Positions 53,897-64,000 of a stretch of 64,000 nt of DNA are shown here, one piece after another. Each line of letters begins with the position of its first letter. Position 1 is the stretch's first letter. The DNA lies in NCBI GenBank assembly GCA_958510825.1, contig OY294047.1:45677365-45741364 (forward strand), given 5' to 3'. The stretch comes from Brachypterus glaber (lineage: Eukaryota > Arthropoda > Insecta > Coleoptera > Kateretidae). The notes below the pieces were generated by a model. It had not been told where the DNA came from, made no database searches, and saw only the letters and a list, made by a program, of their open reading frames with translations. A program made the translations under genes and the position numbers.

Positions 53897-54073
53897 ATGT
53901 TTCCTCAACACATGCGAGGCAAATTCACAGAATTAAATGAAGGGCTCGGGAGAATAAGAGACATTGTCCCGGGACCCTGTACATATACTACATTTTTACA
54001 TCGGCAGTTAGTACTACTAAGAGCCGGCATGCATGGGTATCGAGCCGTTACTAACGGCATGCCGTTATATTGA
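53897..54073 (+). other. 58-codon plus-strand frame, gene-like composition
   Basis: ATG to TGA reads MFPQHMRGKFTELNEGLGRI then RDIVPGPC and continues to AGMHGYRAVTNGMPLY. The end overlaps a perfect 16-bp palindrome TAACGGCATGCCGTTA (54052-54067), which argues against a conserved C-terminus. It adjoins the minus-strand exon candidate and shares its higher GC, so both may be parts of one former coding block. No family recognised. Confidence 0.25.
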
Positions 54074-54359
54074 AATCAAGACAAGTCAAAAAAATTTTTC
54101 ATATTTCTTGACGTTTTAAACCTTTCTGCGTCAAAATCAGAATGTTTGCGTCGGTCTGTCTGTCTTTGTAAAGCCGATAACTCCATTTCTAGAAAACATT
54201 TGGACAAGCGGTTTTTTGCATACCAATTGTTTCTTAGGTATTATCTTTCTAAGAGCTGATTATATTTTGGGGGTAAGGGGGTGAGAATGGGGTAAAACTC
54301 CTATTTTTGGCGTTTATTAGTTATAATTAAGGTTATAATTAAGTTAACTCTATATTGCA
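54074..54359. repeat. probable dispersed repeat fragment
   Basis: CGTCGGTCTGTCTGTCTTTG and AGCCGATAACTCCATTTC at 54150-54190 are the kind of phrase seen at the ends of the 15068 family (accession of a GTCTGTCTG word and a CGATAACT word), but alignment by eye is poor. Confidence 0.3.
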
Positions 54360-54560
54360 CAGTGTAGTGAAGTGGTTTTTTACTATTAAATATTTTTCTA
54401 CTAATGATGTGATATATAATTCGGTTATAGCCGAGCAGTTAATTATAACTTTTATTATAACTTACTCAGTTAGGTTGGCCATACAATCTTCCATCGTATT
54501 TAAAGTATACCCGAGCGGAGAATATACTTAACCACTTATCACTTTATTCGGGAGCGGGTA
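54360..54560. repeat. inverted-repeat-rich segment related to the 34391 hairpin
   Basis: TTATAGCCGAGCAGTTAATT resembles TTATAGCCGAGCGGCG at 34417. GTATACCCGAGCGGAGAATA follows at 54506. Several small palindromes occur, no frame. Confidence 0.4.
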
Positions 54561-56120
54561 TTCTAGGAGACGGCGCTTTGGAAACAGATAAAACGATTTC
54601 TTTTTAACTTAAGAATAATATATTAAATAAATGTGAATAAATTCTTCAAGAACATAAAAGATCAATTCTTTCTTCTAAGTCCTACTTCTATGCAAAGCCC
54701 TTAAATTCTAATTTCCATTATATATTAGTTCTCCATTAAATATTTCTAAATTAAAACATTCTATGTTTGAAATCCCAACCATTCGCAATCATTTTCAAAT
54801 CCCAAATTATTGTCCACATTTTTCTTAGTGTAAATATTAGAACTGGTTCGTATAAGTCATTCAAATTATTTTACAAAATACTTTTCAAAGTTAATTAATA
54901 TTCGTCAAAATTTCTATCAGTGTTCATGCTAACAATATTTATAAGTGTCCAATTATTTTCATGTCGGATAATACAAGTCTCAAAAGTTTAAAAACTATTT
55001 TTAATTTAAAAATAATTCTCAAAAATTATTTCTCACAGAAACTACATTTTCACTTTTGACACTACTGGATACTGTTTAACTAACAAGACAAAAAACTATT
55101 CAAGAATGATCACCTCTAAAATTTGGAGCTCTATTTATTCTCTTCATAAACCCATAAATTAAAATGAGGCATATTTAGGTCACACGCGCTAATGTTTCTG
55201 GGTGTGGTCCAGGCAAGAATATCTAAATGCCCCACTACCAAAGTTCAACGATTTTTACTTAGAGGGGTCCGAACAAAACCCGAAAATATCCGACGTTACT
55301 CATGCTTACTTTTAAGAATTAGATCTTATAGGCTATGTATATTAAAATAAAATTTTAAAATTATACGGATCATAACAACAGTTTTATTTTGCAACGAAAA
55401 AAATTTTAGATTCTTGTAAGTTTTGTTAAATGTTTGTCCAAACCCATATGACGAACAAAAACGAATACAAACTAAAAAAATACCAGTATTAAACAAAACC
55501 AACACACTAACAAAAATTCTACTCCAGCTAATTTTCAAAGTGCGTGACATGATCACCTGTTTAAATATTTACCGGCAATATTAGATACTGCCATCTTTTA
55601 ATAGACACTCGAACTTGAAGAACAGTGTTTCCAAGTAAAAACTAGGTGCCCATAAAGTTTGTATTTTGGGTAATAAAGAATTCAGGCGTCTTAATGCCAT
55701 TATTCCCAAGGTCCAATATAGCGTTAATTACACAGGCCAACAAGGATTTTGTGATCGAATATTTTTTATTTTCTGGCGTAGTTAAGACCCACTAACTACC
55801 AAACAGGCATTATTTTGTTTCCATCAAGTATAACTTTTTTCAGCTATAAGCCATGTCACAAATCTGATTCTTTAACATGAAGTATAGAATTTTTAAGTTA
55901 TGGACATTGGTCTACATCAACATAATCAAAAGAAGCCATTTGACACATTTTTAGAAAGATCCAAACAAAAATAAAATTATGGACCACCCTAATGGCACGG
56001 ATTTTTGTTTTGAAATTTTCGTCATTCTATTCCAAATCAACGGTATCAAAAATGGTCGTATGCAAAAATTCAGAATTTTGTTCCTGTTTTTTTTTTTCCT
56101 GACCCACTGTGCGGTTGTTG
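54561..56120. other. no gene seen
   Basis: AT-rich. The 76-codon minus frame at 55326-55556 has an unremarkable hydrophobic product and no splice or start support. Confidence 0.4.
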
Positions 56121-56190
56121 AAAACCCTTACCTGATGGGCAAAAACGGCAGTTATAAACCCTTACGTGATGGGCAAAAACGGAAGTTAAA
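56121..56190 (+). repeat. two tandem ~35-bp units
   Basis: AACCCTTACCTGATGGGCAA and AACCCTTACGTGATGGGCAA start consecutive units, each continuing AAACGG.AGTTA. The overlapping plus frame therefore contains a repeated peptide and is not called. Confidence 0.75.
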
Positions 56191-56203
56191 TTCGAAATCA
56201 ACA

Positions 56204-56539
56204 CAGGGCCGTAACCAGAAAAAATTCTAGGGGGGGCTAGGCACCCTCAAAAAAAAAGCTTGGTCCCTGGCGGTTTCAACCAAAAACACTTGGCGCCCCT
56301 GCAACAAAAAAATAACTTCATGAAAAAAGCTTTGTCCCTGATGGTTACTACCAAACTTGTCGCCTCTGCTAAAAAAATTGGCGCCCTTGCAAAAAAAAAA
56401 CTGGCGCCCCAAAAATAACTGCAAAAAAAATATGGGGCCCAAAGGTAGGTGACTTAAAAAATACCAGGGGGGCTCAGCGAAAACGGCAGGGGGACTCAAA
56501 AAGTCCAAACCAAAGCCAAAGGGGCTTGTTACGGCTCTG
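56204..56539. mobile_element. hAT-type MITE with perfect 8-bp duplication
   Basis: CAGGGCCGTAAC at the left and GTTACGGCTCTG at the right are near-perfect inverted ends flanked by AATCAACA on both sides (56196-56203 and 56540-56547). CAGRG-type termini with 8-bp duplications are the hallmark of hAT elements. The 336-bp interior is made of TTGGCGCCC/AAAAAAA words and has no transposase. The 93-codon minus frame over it is an artefact. Intact duplications suggest a young insertion. Confidence 0.9.
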
Positions 56540-56547
56540 AATCAACA

Positions 56548-58019
56548 GAACTAAACTACCCAAAATCAGCTGTCAGACCAAATCAACTTTTAAAAGTTGA
56601 AAATTTGTTGGCTGTGTTATCATTGGATTTATTATTTTATCCAATACATACAGATAATGAGACAATTAACAGCTTTATTTTAAATAGATAGACTCAATAA
56701 TAACCCCCGCGTGGCTTTTACTTTACTGAGTGGATACTTATTTATTTTACCCACTCAACTGTCACTTGTCAAATTATTTTCTTGTAAATTTCATTTAAAT
56801 TTTTAATAAAAATATGAATTTCTAAGCTATTTATTGGATAAAACCTTATATGACACTTATGGGTAAACCGATATTGCCCACTAGTACCATAAATAACTAT
56901 TAGGGCCAAGTTTAGAATATATCTGGATTTATTTGAAAATGTGGCTAATGTATCTTATTCATTCGAGCCCTTTAAATGCATAAAGAAAAGGTCATTGGAC
57001 CGGGGCGGCATTATCTGGCATGCATTTTTAGCTTCGATTGCGGCTAATGGAACACTATTACCTGTCAATTTGTAAATTGCATGCAAGAGAAGCTGAAAAG
57101 GCATCTCCACGTCTGTGCGAGGGATACTGAGCCTCGTTACTTAAAATTCTTGTCTAATGTCTAATAATACCGTGGTACTATAAGATTCTTCTTAAACTTT
57201 CACCGTGAGACGAGATGCGATTGCGTTTTTTAAAACTGTTGATCCACTATTAATGGATCCAATGAAACTTTTTTATTGCAGTGGAAAATATACTTTCCGA
57301 CAAGTTATGTACACTGTTTTTTCTAAGATCCCAACAAAAATAAAATAATTTAAAATAAATATTGTTTTTTTGTAAATTAAGATAAATAAAATTATTATTT
57401 TAAATTATTAGGCTAATTAAATAATAAAATTCCCAAATTTTTATGCGTCAACCTTGATAAATCAATTCAAATTTACCTTGGTCTTTTTCGTTTTGTTTCT
57501 TAGGTTAGACTTTGAAAGTTAAAATAAGTTAGGTTATGTTCATTCAAATTGTTGCTATCAAAATTAAAACGACTTATAATTCAGAATTATCGTAACCAAT
57601 AAAAAAGTGAAAAATTATTTAGCCCAAACTCCTATTTAAAACGATACCCTTCTTTGTCGTTTTCGAGATGGTTTTCATAGGTGGTCTTGGGCACATATGT
57701 CTTTGATACACCGCTTTTGATTTTGTATCACACAAAGATTACTGTACGATGCATTTTTTTTTTTTTTTTTGACAACAATAACTGATTTATTGATGTTTTA
57801 TAAAAGAATTGTTTAAAAGAATTTCGTTCCTTCTGATCTAAATCGCTAACTTTTGTCGAGTCGACCCAAGAATTTGGTTGAATAAAACGATTTAGTTTCC
57901 TTTTTTGGGAGTTTTTTGATCTTTCTACCTTCTTTCTACTTGCGTTTCAAAAACTAGTTGTTTTTTTTTATGTCAAAATAATGTTTTGACTGACTATTAT
58001 AATAGTGACCGCAAAAAAA
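56548..58019. other. no gene; short palindrome and poly(T)
   Basis: TCAACTTTTAAAAGTTGA (56583-56600) is a perfect 18-bp palindrome. A run of more than 20 T lies at about 57747-57770. Otherwise AT-rich and unremarkable. Confidence 0.45.
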
Positions 58020-58690
58020 CAGTTTTTTAGCCTCTTTTTCAAATATCTGTAACTTCGATTGGAATTGATAAAATGTAACGTATAAAAAACAAGATTTATT
58101 GTTCTAGAAGCTAAACATCCCCTTAAACAAAGGGTTAACTAGGGGTACTTGAATTGAATTTTATACCAAAATTTCTAACATTTTATAACTAACATAACTG
58201 ACTTTTTAACTCGATTTTTCTTGAGATACTTTATGATTCACTACTTTTCTTGGTGCTTGGGGGGGGGGGGAGTTAGTTTAAAGGGATTAAAAAATGAATC
58301 AAAATATTTAAAAAACACATTTTTCTGTCATATAAAACATAAAAAACATGAAAAGGGGTATCACACTTGGATTCGATGAAAATCCACCCCCACAATTACC
58401 CCCCAAGCACCAAAAAAAGTAGTAAATCATAAAGTATCTCAAGAAAAATCGACTTAAGGGAACCAGTCAGTTATGTTTAATAAAATGTGAGAAAGTTTGG
58501 TATAAAATTCAATTCAAGTACCCCTAGTTAACCCTTTGTTTAAGGGAATGTTTAGCTTCTAGAACAATAAATCTTGCTTTTCGCACAAGTTCATGACCAG
58601 ACAAAAATTTTGAGCCCTTATACGTTACATTTTATCAATTCCAATCGAAGTTACAGATGTTTAAAAAAGAGGCTAATTTTGCGAACACTC
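58020..58690. mobile_element. foldback element with ~240-bp arms
   Basis: AGCCTCTTTTTCAAATATCT, TTCGATTGGAATTGATAAAA, AAACAAAGGGTTAACTAGGG and GATACTTTATGATT have complements in order in the right half (58410-58680). The centre has a G12 run at 58260-58271. The arms differ by small indels. No frame. Confidence 0.8.
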
Positions 58691-58847
58691 TTTGAATAAA
58701 GAAAATTAAAATTATTCTGCCAACCTAAAAAACAAGAAACAAATGAGCATTAACTCAGTTCTACGCAGAGTTTATTAACAAATATTTCCATCCAGTTCCT
58801 TCAATTTTTGCCTCGACTTTTGCAGTCGCTCTCCTCATATACTTGTA

Positions 58848-59561
58848 CAGAGCGGTCCAAAAGTCACCTCCCCCTCTTAACTTTTGTACCAGTTGAGATA
58901 TCGACTTCAAATTTGTAACTTTTAAATAACACAACTTAAACTATCTTTTAGCATATATTTAATACTTTCTTCTCTTAAAATGTGGGCAGGGGGGCATGGG
59001 GGCATATTTTTTTAAATGGAAAGGGGGGTCGTGTAATACATCATTTTAAAGCTTATAAAATTCTTCATTTAACTTCATATTTTTAAATTAAAAAAAAAAA
59101 AATTGGGTTTAAAATGGGGTTGAAAATGGGTATTAATGTCAAAATTCCTCTAAAAAAAAATATTTTTTTAAAAATGCCTAATTTCATCATAAAAAAATGT
59201 TAATTATACTTTTAAACTAATTTTAGTTGACATAAATAAAAATTTCTAAAAAAAACTTAAAAAATCGAATGTTTTAGCACAAAAAAATTGAAAAATCAAA
59301 ACCTTAAAAAACATTTTTAAAAAATTTAAAAATGTTAGTTTAAATAGAGAATTTTATAAGCTTTAAAATGATGTATCACACGACCCCCCTTTCCATTTAA
59401 AAAAATGTCCGCCCATGCCCCCTGCCCACAATTTAAGAGCTGAAAATATCAAATATATGCTAAAAGATAGTTTAAGTTGTCTTATTTAAGAGTTCTAAAT
59501 TTGAAGTCGATATCTAAACTCGTTCAAAAGTTAAAGGGGGGGTGACTTTTGGACCGCACTG
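58848..59561. mobile_element. CAGAGCGGTCC foldback MITE, copy 2
   Basis: CAGAGCGGTCCAAAAGTCAC at the left and GACTTTTGGACCGCACTG at the right, bordered by TA, 714 bp. Very similar to 18642-19356 throughout. Confidence 0.9.
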
Positions 59562-60498
59562 TATAATATACAATGTACATACGCATTTTTTCAACAAACC
59601 AAAAGAGCATTAGCGATTTAAAACACTTCAACTCTCGGTGCAGTTAAATGCCCTCTCGCAGACTGTTATTCATTGTTGGCGTCTATGTGGCCTTTAGACG
59701 CCCCGAGTAGGCCTTTTTGCAGCTTTTGTTTTGTCTTCGCCAACTATGTTAAAAGTGTGCTTTATTGTTCTGCGTCTAGCAATTGTTTTCACAGCCTCCT
59801 CCTTAAGAATCACATGTGTATTTATGACAAAGAAGACCTTGTTTTTCAGTTACAGTTTAGTATATTTATATATCTAAGCGGTTTTTAGTAAAAAATTACG
59901 ATTTTTTAGTACTTTACGGGAAAAAAGATGAGAAAATTATAGAATAGGGTGAATACTGATAAAAAAAAGGTCAAAAAAAGTACAGAACGAGAATACAAAG
60001 AGTCCTAGTGTCACCCCATCTTGAAAAAATGGCGGCCATTTTGGCTTTTTATTAATAACTCTGAAATGGTTTATTGGACAAAATAAATAAAAGTACCAGG
60101 AGAAGAAGAATTTGATTTTCAACGAAAATGGTTCTTTATTTCTTTTTGAGCACAATGCGTTTAAAAAATTACATGAAAATGACAAACGACGAGATTCGTT
60201 GAACGAGTAAACTCCGCGCAGAATCTATCTTAGTTGATGCTCATTTGATGCTTACTTGATCAATTTTTTTACTCGGTCAGATTCATCCACAAGCAAGGCA
60301 TTTCTGGTTTAAATACACATATAATAATAGAGCGGATATTGTTTTTACAAGAGATTTTAGCAGCAGATAAGTTTAGTATGTTGTTCAGACTATAATAGAA
60401 TCTATAGATAAAAATGTAAGCTTGGATGCGCTTTTATGCAAGGAGCAACAAGATTTGCTCCTGTAGGAACACTTTATCTGAATCATGTTGATAATATA
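59562..60498. other. no gene seen
   Basis: Frames at 59673-59888 (plus) and 59937-60185 (minus) have no recognisable motif or context. The sequence is unique by eye. Confidence 0.4.
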
Positions 60499-61193
60499 CA
60501 GAGCGGTCCAAAAGTCACCCCCTCCCCTCTTAACTTTTGAACCAGTTGAGATATCGACTTCAAATTTGGAACTTTTAAATAAGACAACTTAAACTATCTT
60601 TTAGCATATATTTAATACTTTCAGCTCTTAAAATGTGGGCAGGGGGGCATGGGGGCACATTTTTTAAATGGAAAGGGGGGTCGTGTAATACATAGTTTTA
60701 AAGCTTATAAAATTCTCCATTTAACTCCATATTTTTAAATTAAAAAAAAGATATTTTTTTTTGGGTTTAAAATGGGGTTGAAAATGGGTATTAATGTCAA
60801 AATTCCTCTAAAAAAAAACAAATAATTTTTTAAAAATGCCTAATTTCATCATAAAAAAATGTTAATTATACTTTTAAACTAATTTTAGTTGACATAAATA
60901 AAAATTTATAGTAAAAAACTTAAAAAATCGAATGTTTTAGCACAAAAAATTGAAAAATCAAAACCTTAAAAAACATTTTTTTAAAATTTTAAAATGTTAG
61001 TTTAAATAGAGAATTTTATAAGCTTTAAAATGATGTATCACACGACCCCCCTTTCCATTTAAAAAAATGTCCCCCCCATGCCCCCCTGCCCACATTTTAA
61101 GAACTGAAAGTACCAAATATATGCTAAAAGATAGTTTAAGTTGTCTTATTCACAAGTAAAAGGGAGGGGGGGGGAGACTTTTGGACCGCACTG
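60499..61193. mobile_element. CAGAGCGGTCC foldback MITE, copy 3
   Basis: CAGAGCGGTCCAAAAGTCAC to GACTTTTGGACCGCACTG, TA on both sides, 695 bp. It lies only 937 bp from copy 2. The right arm has lost the GTTCTAAATTTGAAGTCG block present in the other copies. Confidence 0.9.
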
Positions 61194-61290
61194 TATATAG
61201 GTATTACCAAGAGGAAAGATATTTTCCAAAGCTCTACACACTACCAAAAAGGATTAAGGGACTTTCAGTTAGGGAGTCCCCTACATAATA

Positions 61291-61397
61291 ATGCGATGCC
61301 GTGATTGGCTTGATGTGCCGACATGTATCTTGTAAGCCAATCACAGCATCGTATTCTTATGTTTTATGTTCTTATGCAAGCTTCTGGATAGGCCTTA
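61291..61397. mobile_element. MITE fragment with AGGCCTATCC-type right end
   Basis: ATGCGATGCCGTGATTGGCT and TGTAAGCCAATCACAGCATC are the inner hairpin of 16140-16258 in inverted orientation. The right end GCAAGCTTCTGGATAGGCCT is preserved and the left end is missing. The 60-codon plus frame here is an artefact. Confidence 0.65.
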
Positions 61398-61827
61398 ACT
61401 TAACAGTCAATAGCCACAATTTCTTGACTATATGTATAAGTGACAGGACAAAAAAGAATAATAAATATTTGTTTCTACAATAATTTTAGACAAATCACAA
61501 GAAAATAACTGTATATTTTATACAAATATGACCTACATAGATTTTGTGTTCCAAATCTATACAGATAAACCATCATATTAGGTATCAAATATCGACCTGC
61601 ATTAAGTAAAAGTTACATTCCTTTGAAAGATTTAAGAGTTACGTTAAGGTAATAAAATAATTATAGACTCATTTCATAAAAAAAACTAGTGAGGATTTTA
61701 TATTTTAGGAGAAAGTGGTTCAAAATGAAACCTCTGGGCAAAACGATAGCTTTTCATAAGCGAAGGGCCTGAAAAAAACGAATGGAGTATTTTTGGCCCT
61801 TATTAATAATCCATGATACTGTGTAAC
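61398..61827. other. no gene seen
   Basis: AT-rich; nothing supported. Confidence 0.4.
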
Positions 61828-61980
61828 TAAAAAAATAAATAAATAAATAAATAAATAAATTAATTTTGGAGTGTTACGCCCATGTTAATGGTATAGGAAA
61901 ATAGCGTTACAGGGGGAGGTGAGGGTCCAAAATAATCAAAATTAGCGTTACGTAATACTTGAACATTCCCTTTATCAATC
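61828..61980 (+). repeat. (AAAT)n tract abutting a fragment of the 17023 palindrome
   Basis: AAATAAATAAATAAATAAAT at 61834-61858 is followed by GGAGTGTTACGCCCATGTTA and then GCGTTACGTAATACTTGAAC, which match the left arm of 17023-17508 up to its inner break. It is a single-arm remnant. Confidence 0.6.
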
Positions 61981-62190
61981 AATTAATAAAATCGATAAAA
62001 TTTATAATTTAATAAATTTAATTGTTTGTCCTCCCAGAAGTTTTTTCTTACTTTCCGAAAACCTGGAAATCTGAAACTTAGGTCTGCTAATGGGAAAATG
62101 TTAAAGCCCCAACATTTTCTTTCGGGGGTTCCTAACATTTCTTTGTTTACAAAAATGGCGAATTCGCTGAAGGCGCACTGATAACTGTTT
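61981..62190. other. no gene seen
   Basis: Unremarkable sequence before the next element. Confidence 0.3.
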
Positions 62191-62199
62191 GTAAGTTAC

Positions 62200-62441
62200 G
62201 AGGAGTTTATTTATTGGACAATCCTTGTACACCTATTTAACAATCTTCTACAATCCTTGACAATTCCTTCTTCCACAATCATCTACAATCATCCACAGTC
62301 ATCTTCTTCTTCTTCTCCTTCTTCTTCTTTAACAATCGCCATTAAAATTTTGTACAATCTTTCACAATCTTTGAAAATCTTCCACAATCCTTTGATTCTC
62401 ATCATCCTTGTACACTGTTTTTTCAATAAATAAACCCCTAG
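62200..62441 (+). mobile_element. 9-bp-TSD MITE family, copy 3
   Basis: GAGGAGTTTATTTATTGGAC to CAATAAATAAACCCCTAG, flanked by identical GTAAGTTAC on both sides (62191-62199 and 62442-62450). The ACAATC-word interior matches copy 1, with a local CTT microsatellite expansion at 62303-62330. The minus frame over it is not a gene. Confidence 0.85.
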
Positions 62442-62450
62442 GTAAGTTAC

Positions 62451-64000
62451 GTTGTTTGGAATAATGGTTACTAAATTATCAGTCATCACTAATTGATTTT
62501 TTTTTTTAGTAATGAGGTTGGGAAAGCAACACGACGTTATATTCTTCTAGCTTCAAAGCTATAAAGCCTGAGCGAGATTCTCTGTGTAACCAAAATATTT
62601 ACAGTAAAAAAATCTAAAATCTAAAAAAAAGTCCTCCTAAGGGTATTGTGTAACAAGTCATAAAATTTTATTGACTCCAGGTCACATCTCTTGGGAAACA
62701 ACACATGTTTCCTAGATTTATAACATCTTAGATGACACAAAGGATGGTAATGGGAACCTACATGCATTGTAGCGCCCTGCAGCAAAATTATCATAAAACC
62801 GCACTCAAAACTCTTTACTGAAGAGATTTCATTTTTAGAAACATGATACGATCTAATAATAAAATATTTTATTGTATGACTGGCCACCAAGAACTAGTTA
62901 TTTATTATTTAAGAGCAAGCTGTAATATAAAGCTAAGTTTCTGGTAAAATAAATTTTGTTACGTTTTCGTACAATTTTTAGAGATTTTATAAATATTGTC
63001 GAATTTTGAGATATAGAGCCGTATAAAGCTCTAAACTGAGAGAAAACTTTTAAAATTCTTTGACATTTCCCTAACAAGCTTTCCTGTTTTTCCAGTCTGG
63101 ATCTTTTATACCTATTTCATTGATTTTTTCAAAACTATTTTTTTTACTTTATCTTGGTTTACAAATTCAATAAATCAATAAAAAAACAATTTTTACGCAT
63201 TCTTTTGTGTTTTTGATAGCCCATTATCAAAGTTTAATTCATTGTGTTCTTGGAATAAGCAGACCACAGTCACATTGTGATTGTGACTATAGTGATAAAT
63301 CAAATAATATCAAAAGATAAGACTTTAAAACTACTTCAGTCAACCATTTTAGTCATATCGCTTTAACACAGTTAAAAAAACTTATTTTAAAGCAAGATCA
63401 ATACAAATTAAATTTTATTTCCAATGTAACAATCTTTGAGTGTCATTATTGACTTTTCCAAAAACTATAATGAACCAATTATTATTTTTTTTAATTTCCA
63501 AACAAATACAAAGTTAATGGGCAAAATCCCCAGGGTTATTTAAACAGCAAAAATTTCAGCTTAACTTCAATTATTTTCAAGTCATCTTGACTAGGGTCAC
63601 CGATCGGGTGTTGCTTTGTCTAGTTTGTGAGTTAGTTAGTTAGTAGATGGTCATTTGTTTCTTGTTATTTGGTTGGCAGAATATATTTAGTTCCTTATGT
63701 AAGGTTTTCATCTTGTTTAAAATTTATTGTCAATCAAGACATTTTGACATTTATAAAAAAATCCAAATAATTTGCTTTAGCAAGAAGAAATAACAAGAAA
63801 AGTGCATAAAAAGAAAACTAAAGCATCAATCTATAAACATTTTGTTTAAATGAAGTAATATAATGCAGTGCTCTATAAATTTTTGAAGTAAACACAATAA
63901 CAGAGAATTTTTTGGTTAAAATAATACTGGTCCGTAATTTTATTCAGGTAATGTTAAATTTAAGTTTATAATAGCACTTTATGAATAAAAACTTACTTTT
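62451..64000. other. no gene seen
   Basis: AT-rich to the end of the window. The 89-codon minus frame at 62621-62890 has two cysteine/histidine-rich patches (GSHYHPLCHLRCYKS) but no recognisable family or splice context. A GTTAGTTAGTTAG run lies near 63632. Confidence 0.4.

Noticed and set aside
56227..56508. 93-codon minus frame with repeated hydrophobic motifs
   Set aside because: It lies wholly inside the hAT-type MITE and translates its low-complexity words.
62191..62450. CRISPR-like array (repeated ACAATC words)
   Set aside because: Units are far too short and irregular, with no unique spacers; the block is a MITE interior in a eukaryotic context.

Overview
The window is about 70% AT with no dense coding, no operons and no ribosome-binding sites. 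It is packed with degenerate copies of eukaryotic transposons. The reverse-transcriptase tails resemble Jockey/R1/CR1-type LINEs, the miniature elements have TA, TWA, TTAA, 8-bp or 9-bp target duplications, and intron-like signals follow GT-AG rules. This points to an insect or other arthropod nuclear genome, seen in an intergenic region or inside very long introns. I cannot name the species.

Layout. 1-9 kb: candidate minus-strand exons (15-51, 642-767), a candidate plus-strand exon (2288-2346), TA-type foldback MITEs (789-1589, 1801-2212), a 533-bp tandem duplication one copy of which carries a 408-bp MITE (3588-5092), a Harbinger-type MITE (5771-5905), and a 5'-truncated LINE with a perfect target duplication (7206-7776). 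9-18 kb: a decayed LINE tail, a 1.45-kb foldback, a diverged repeat family (15068-15840), candidate exons at 15905-15932 and 18209-18280, and a long palindromic element (17023-17508). 18-32 kb: nested elements (a MITE inside a TTAA foldback; a 9-bp-TSD MITE in one arm of another foldback), a LINE tail with an (ATCT)n end, palindromic CACCGGTG clusters, a tandem array facing its own inverted copy, and a foldback whose core matches other copies but whose ends differ. 32-50 kb: a 1.8-kb and a 2.1-kb foldback, a third copy of the AT-flanked MITE, a LINE tail, a repeat whose hairpin loop is flipped between two copies, and a TTAA MITE with a 44-codon frame. 50-64 kb: a minisatellite interrupted by two mobile elements, a possible terminal exon (53650-53828), a hAT-type MITE with perfect 8-bp duplications, two more copies of the CAGAGCGGTCC foldback, and the third copy of the 9-bp-TSD family.

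How it fits together. Almost everything annotated is non-autonomous. Three LINE fragments keep only the C-terminal end of reverse transcriptase, and a fourth keeps the end of its RNase H/zinc-knuckle region. No intact transposase was found. Several insertions landed in sequence that also exists as an uninterrupted copy in the window, so empty sites can be read directly and target duplications and insertion order deduced. Host genes are represented at most by small isolated exon candidates, mostly on the minus strand. They have splice-like borders and open frames, but I recognise no product. I saw no tRNA, rRNA or CRISPR.
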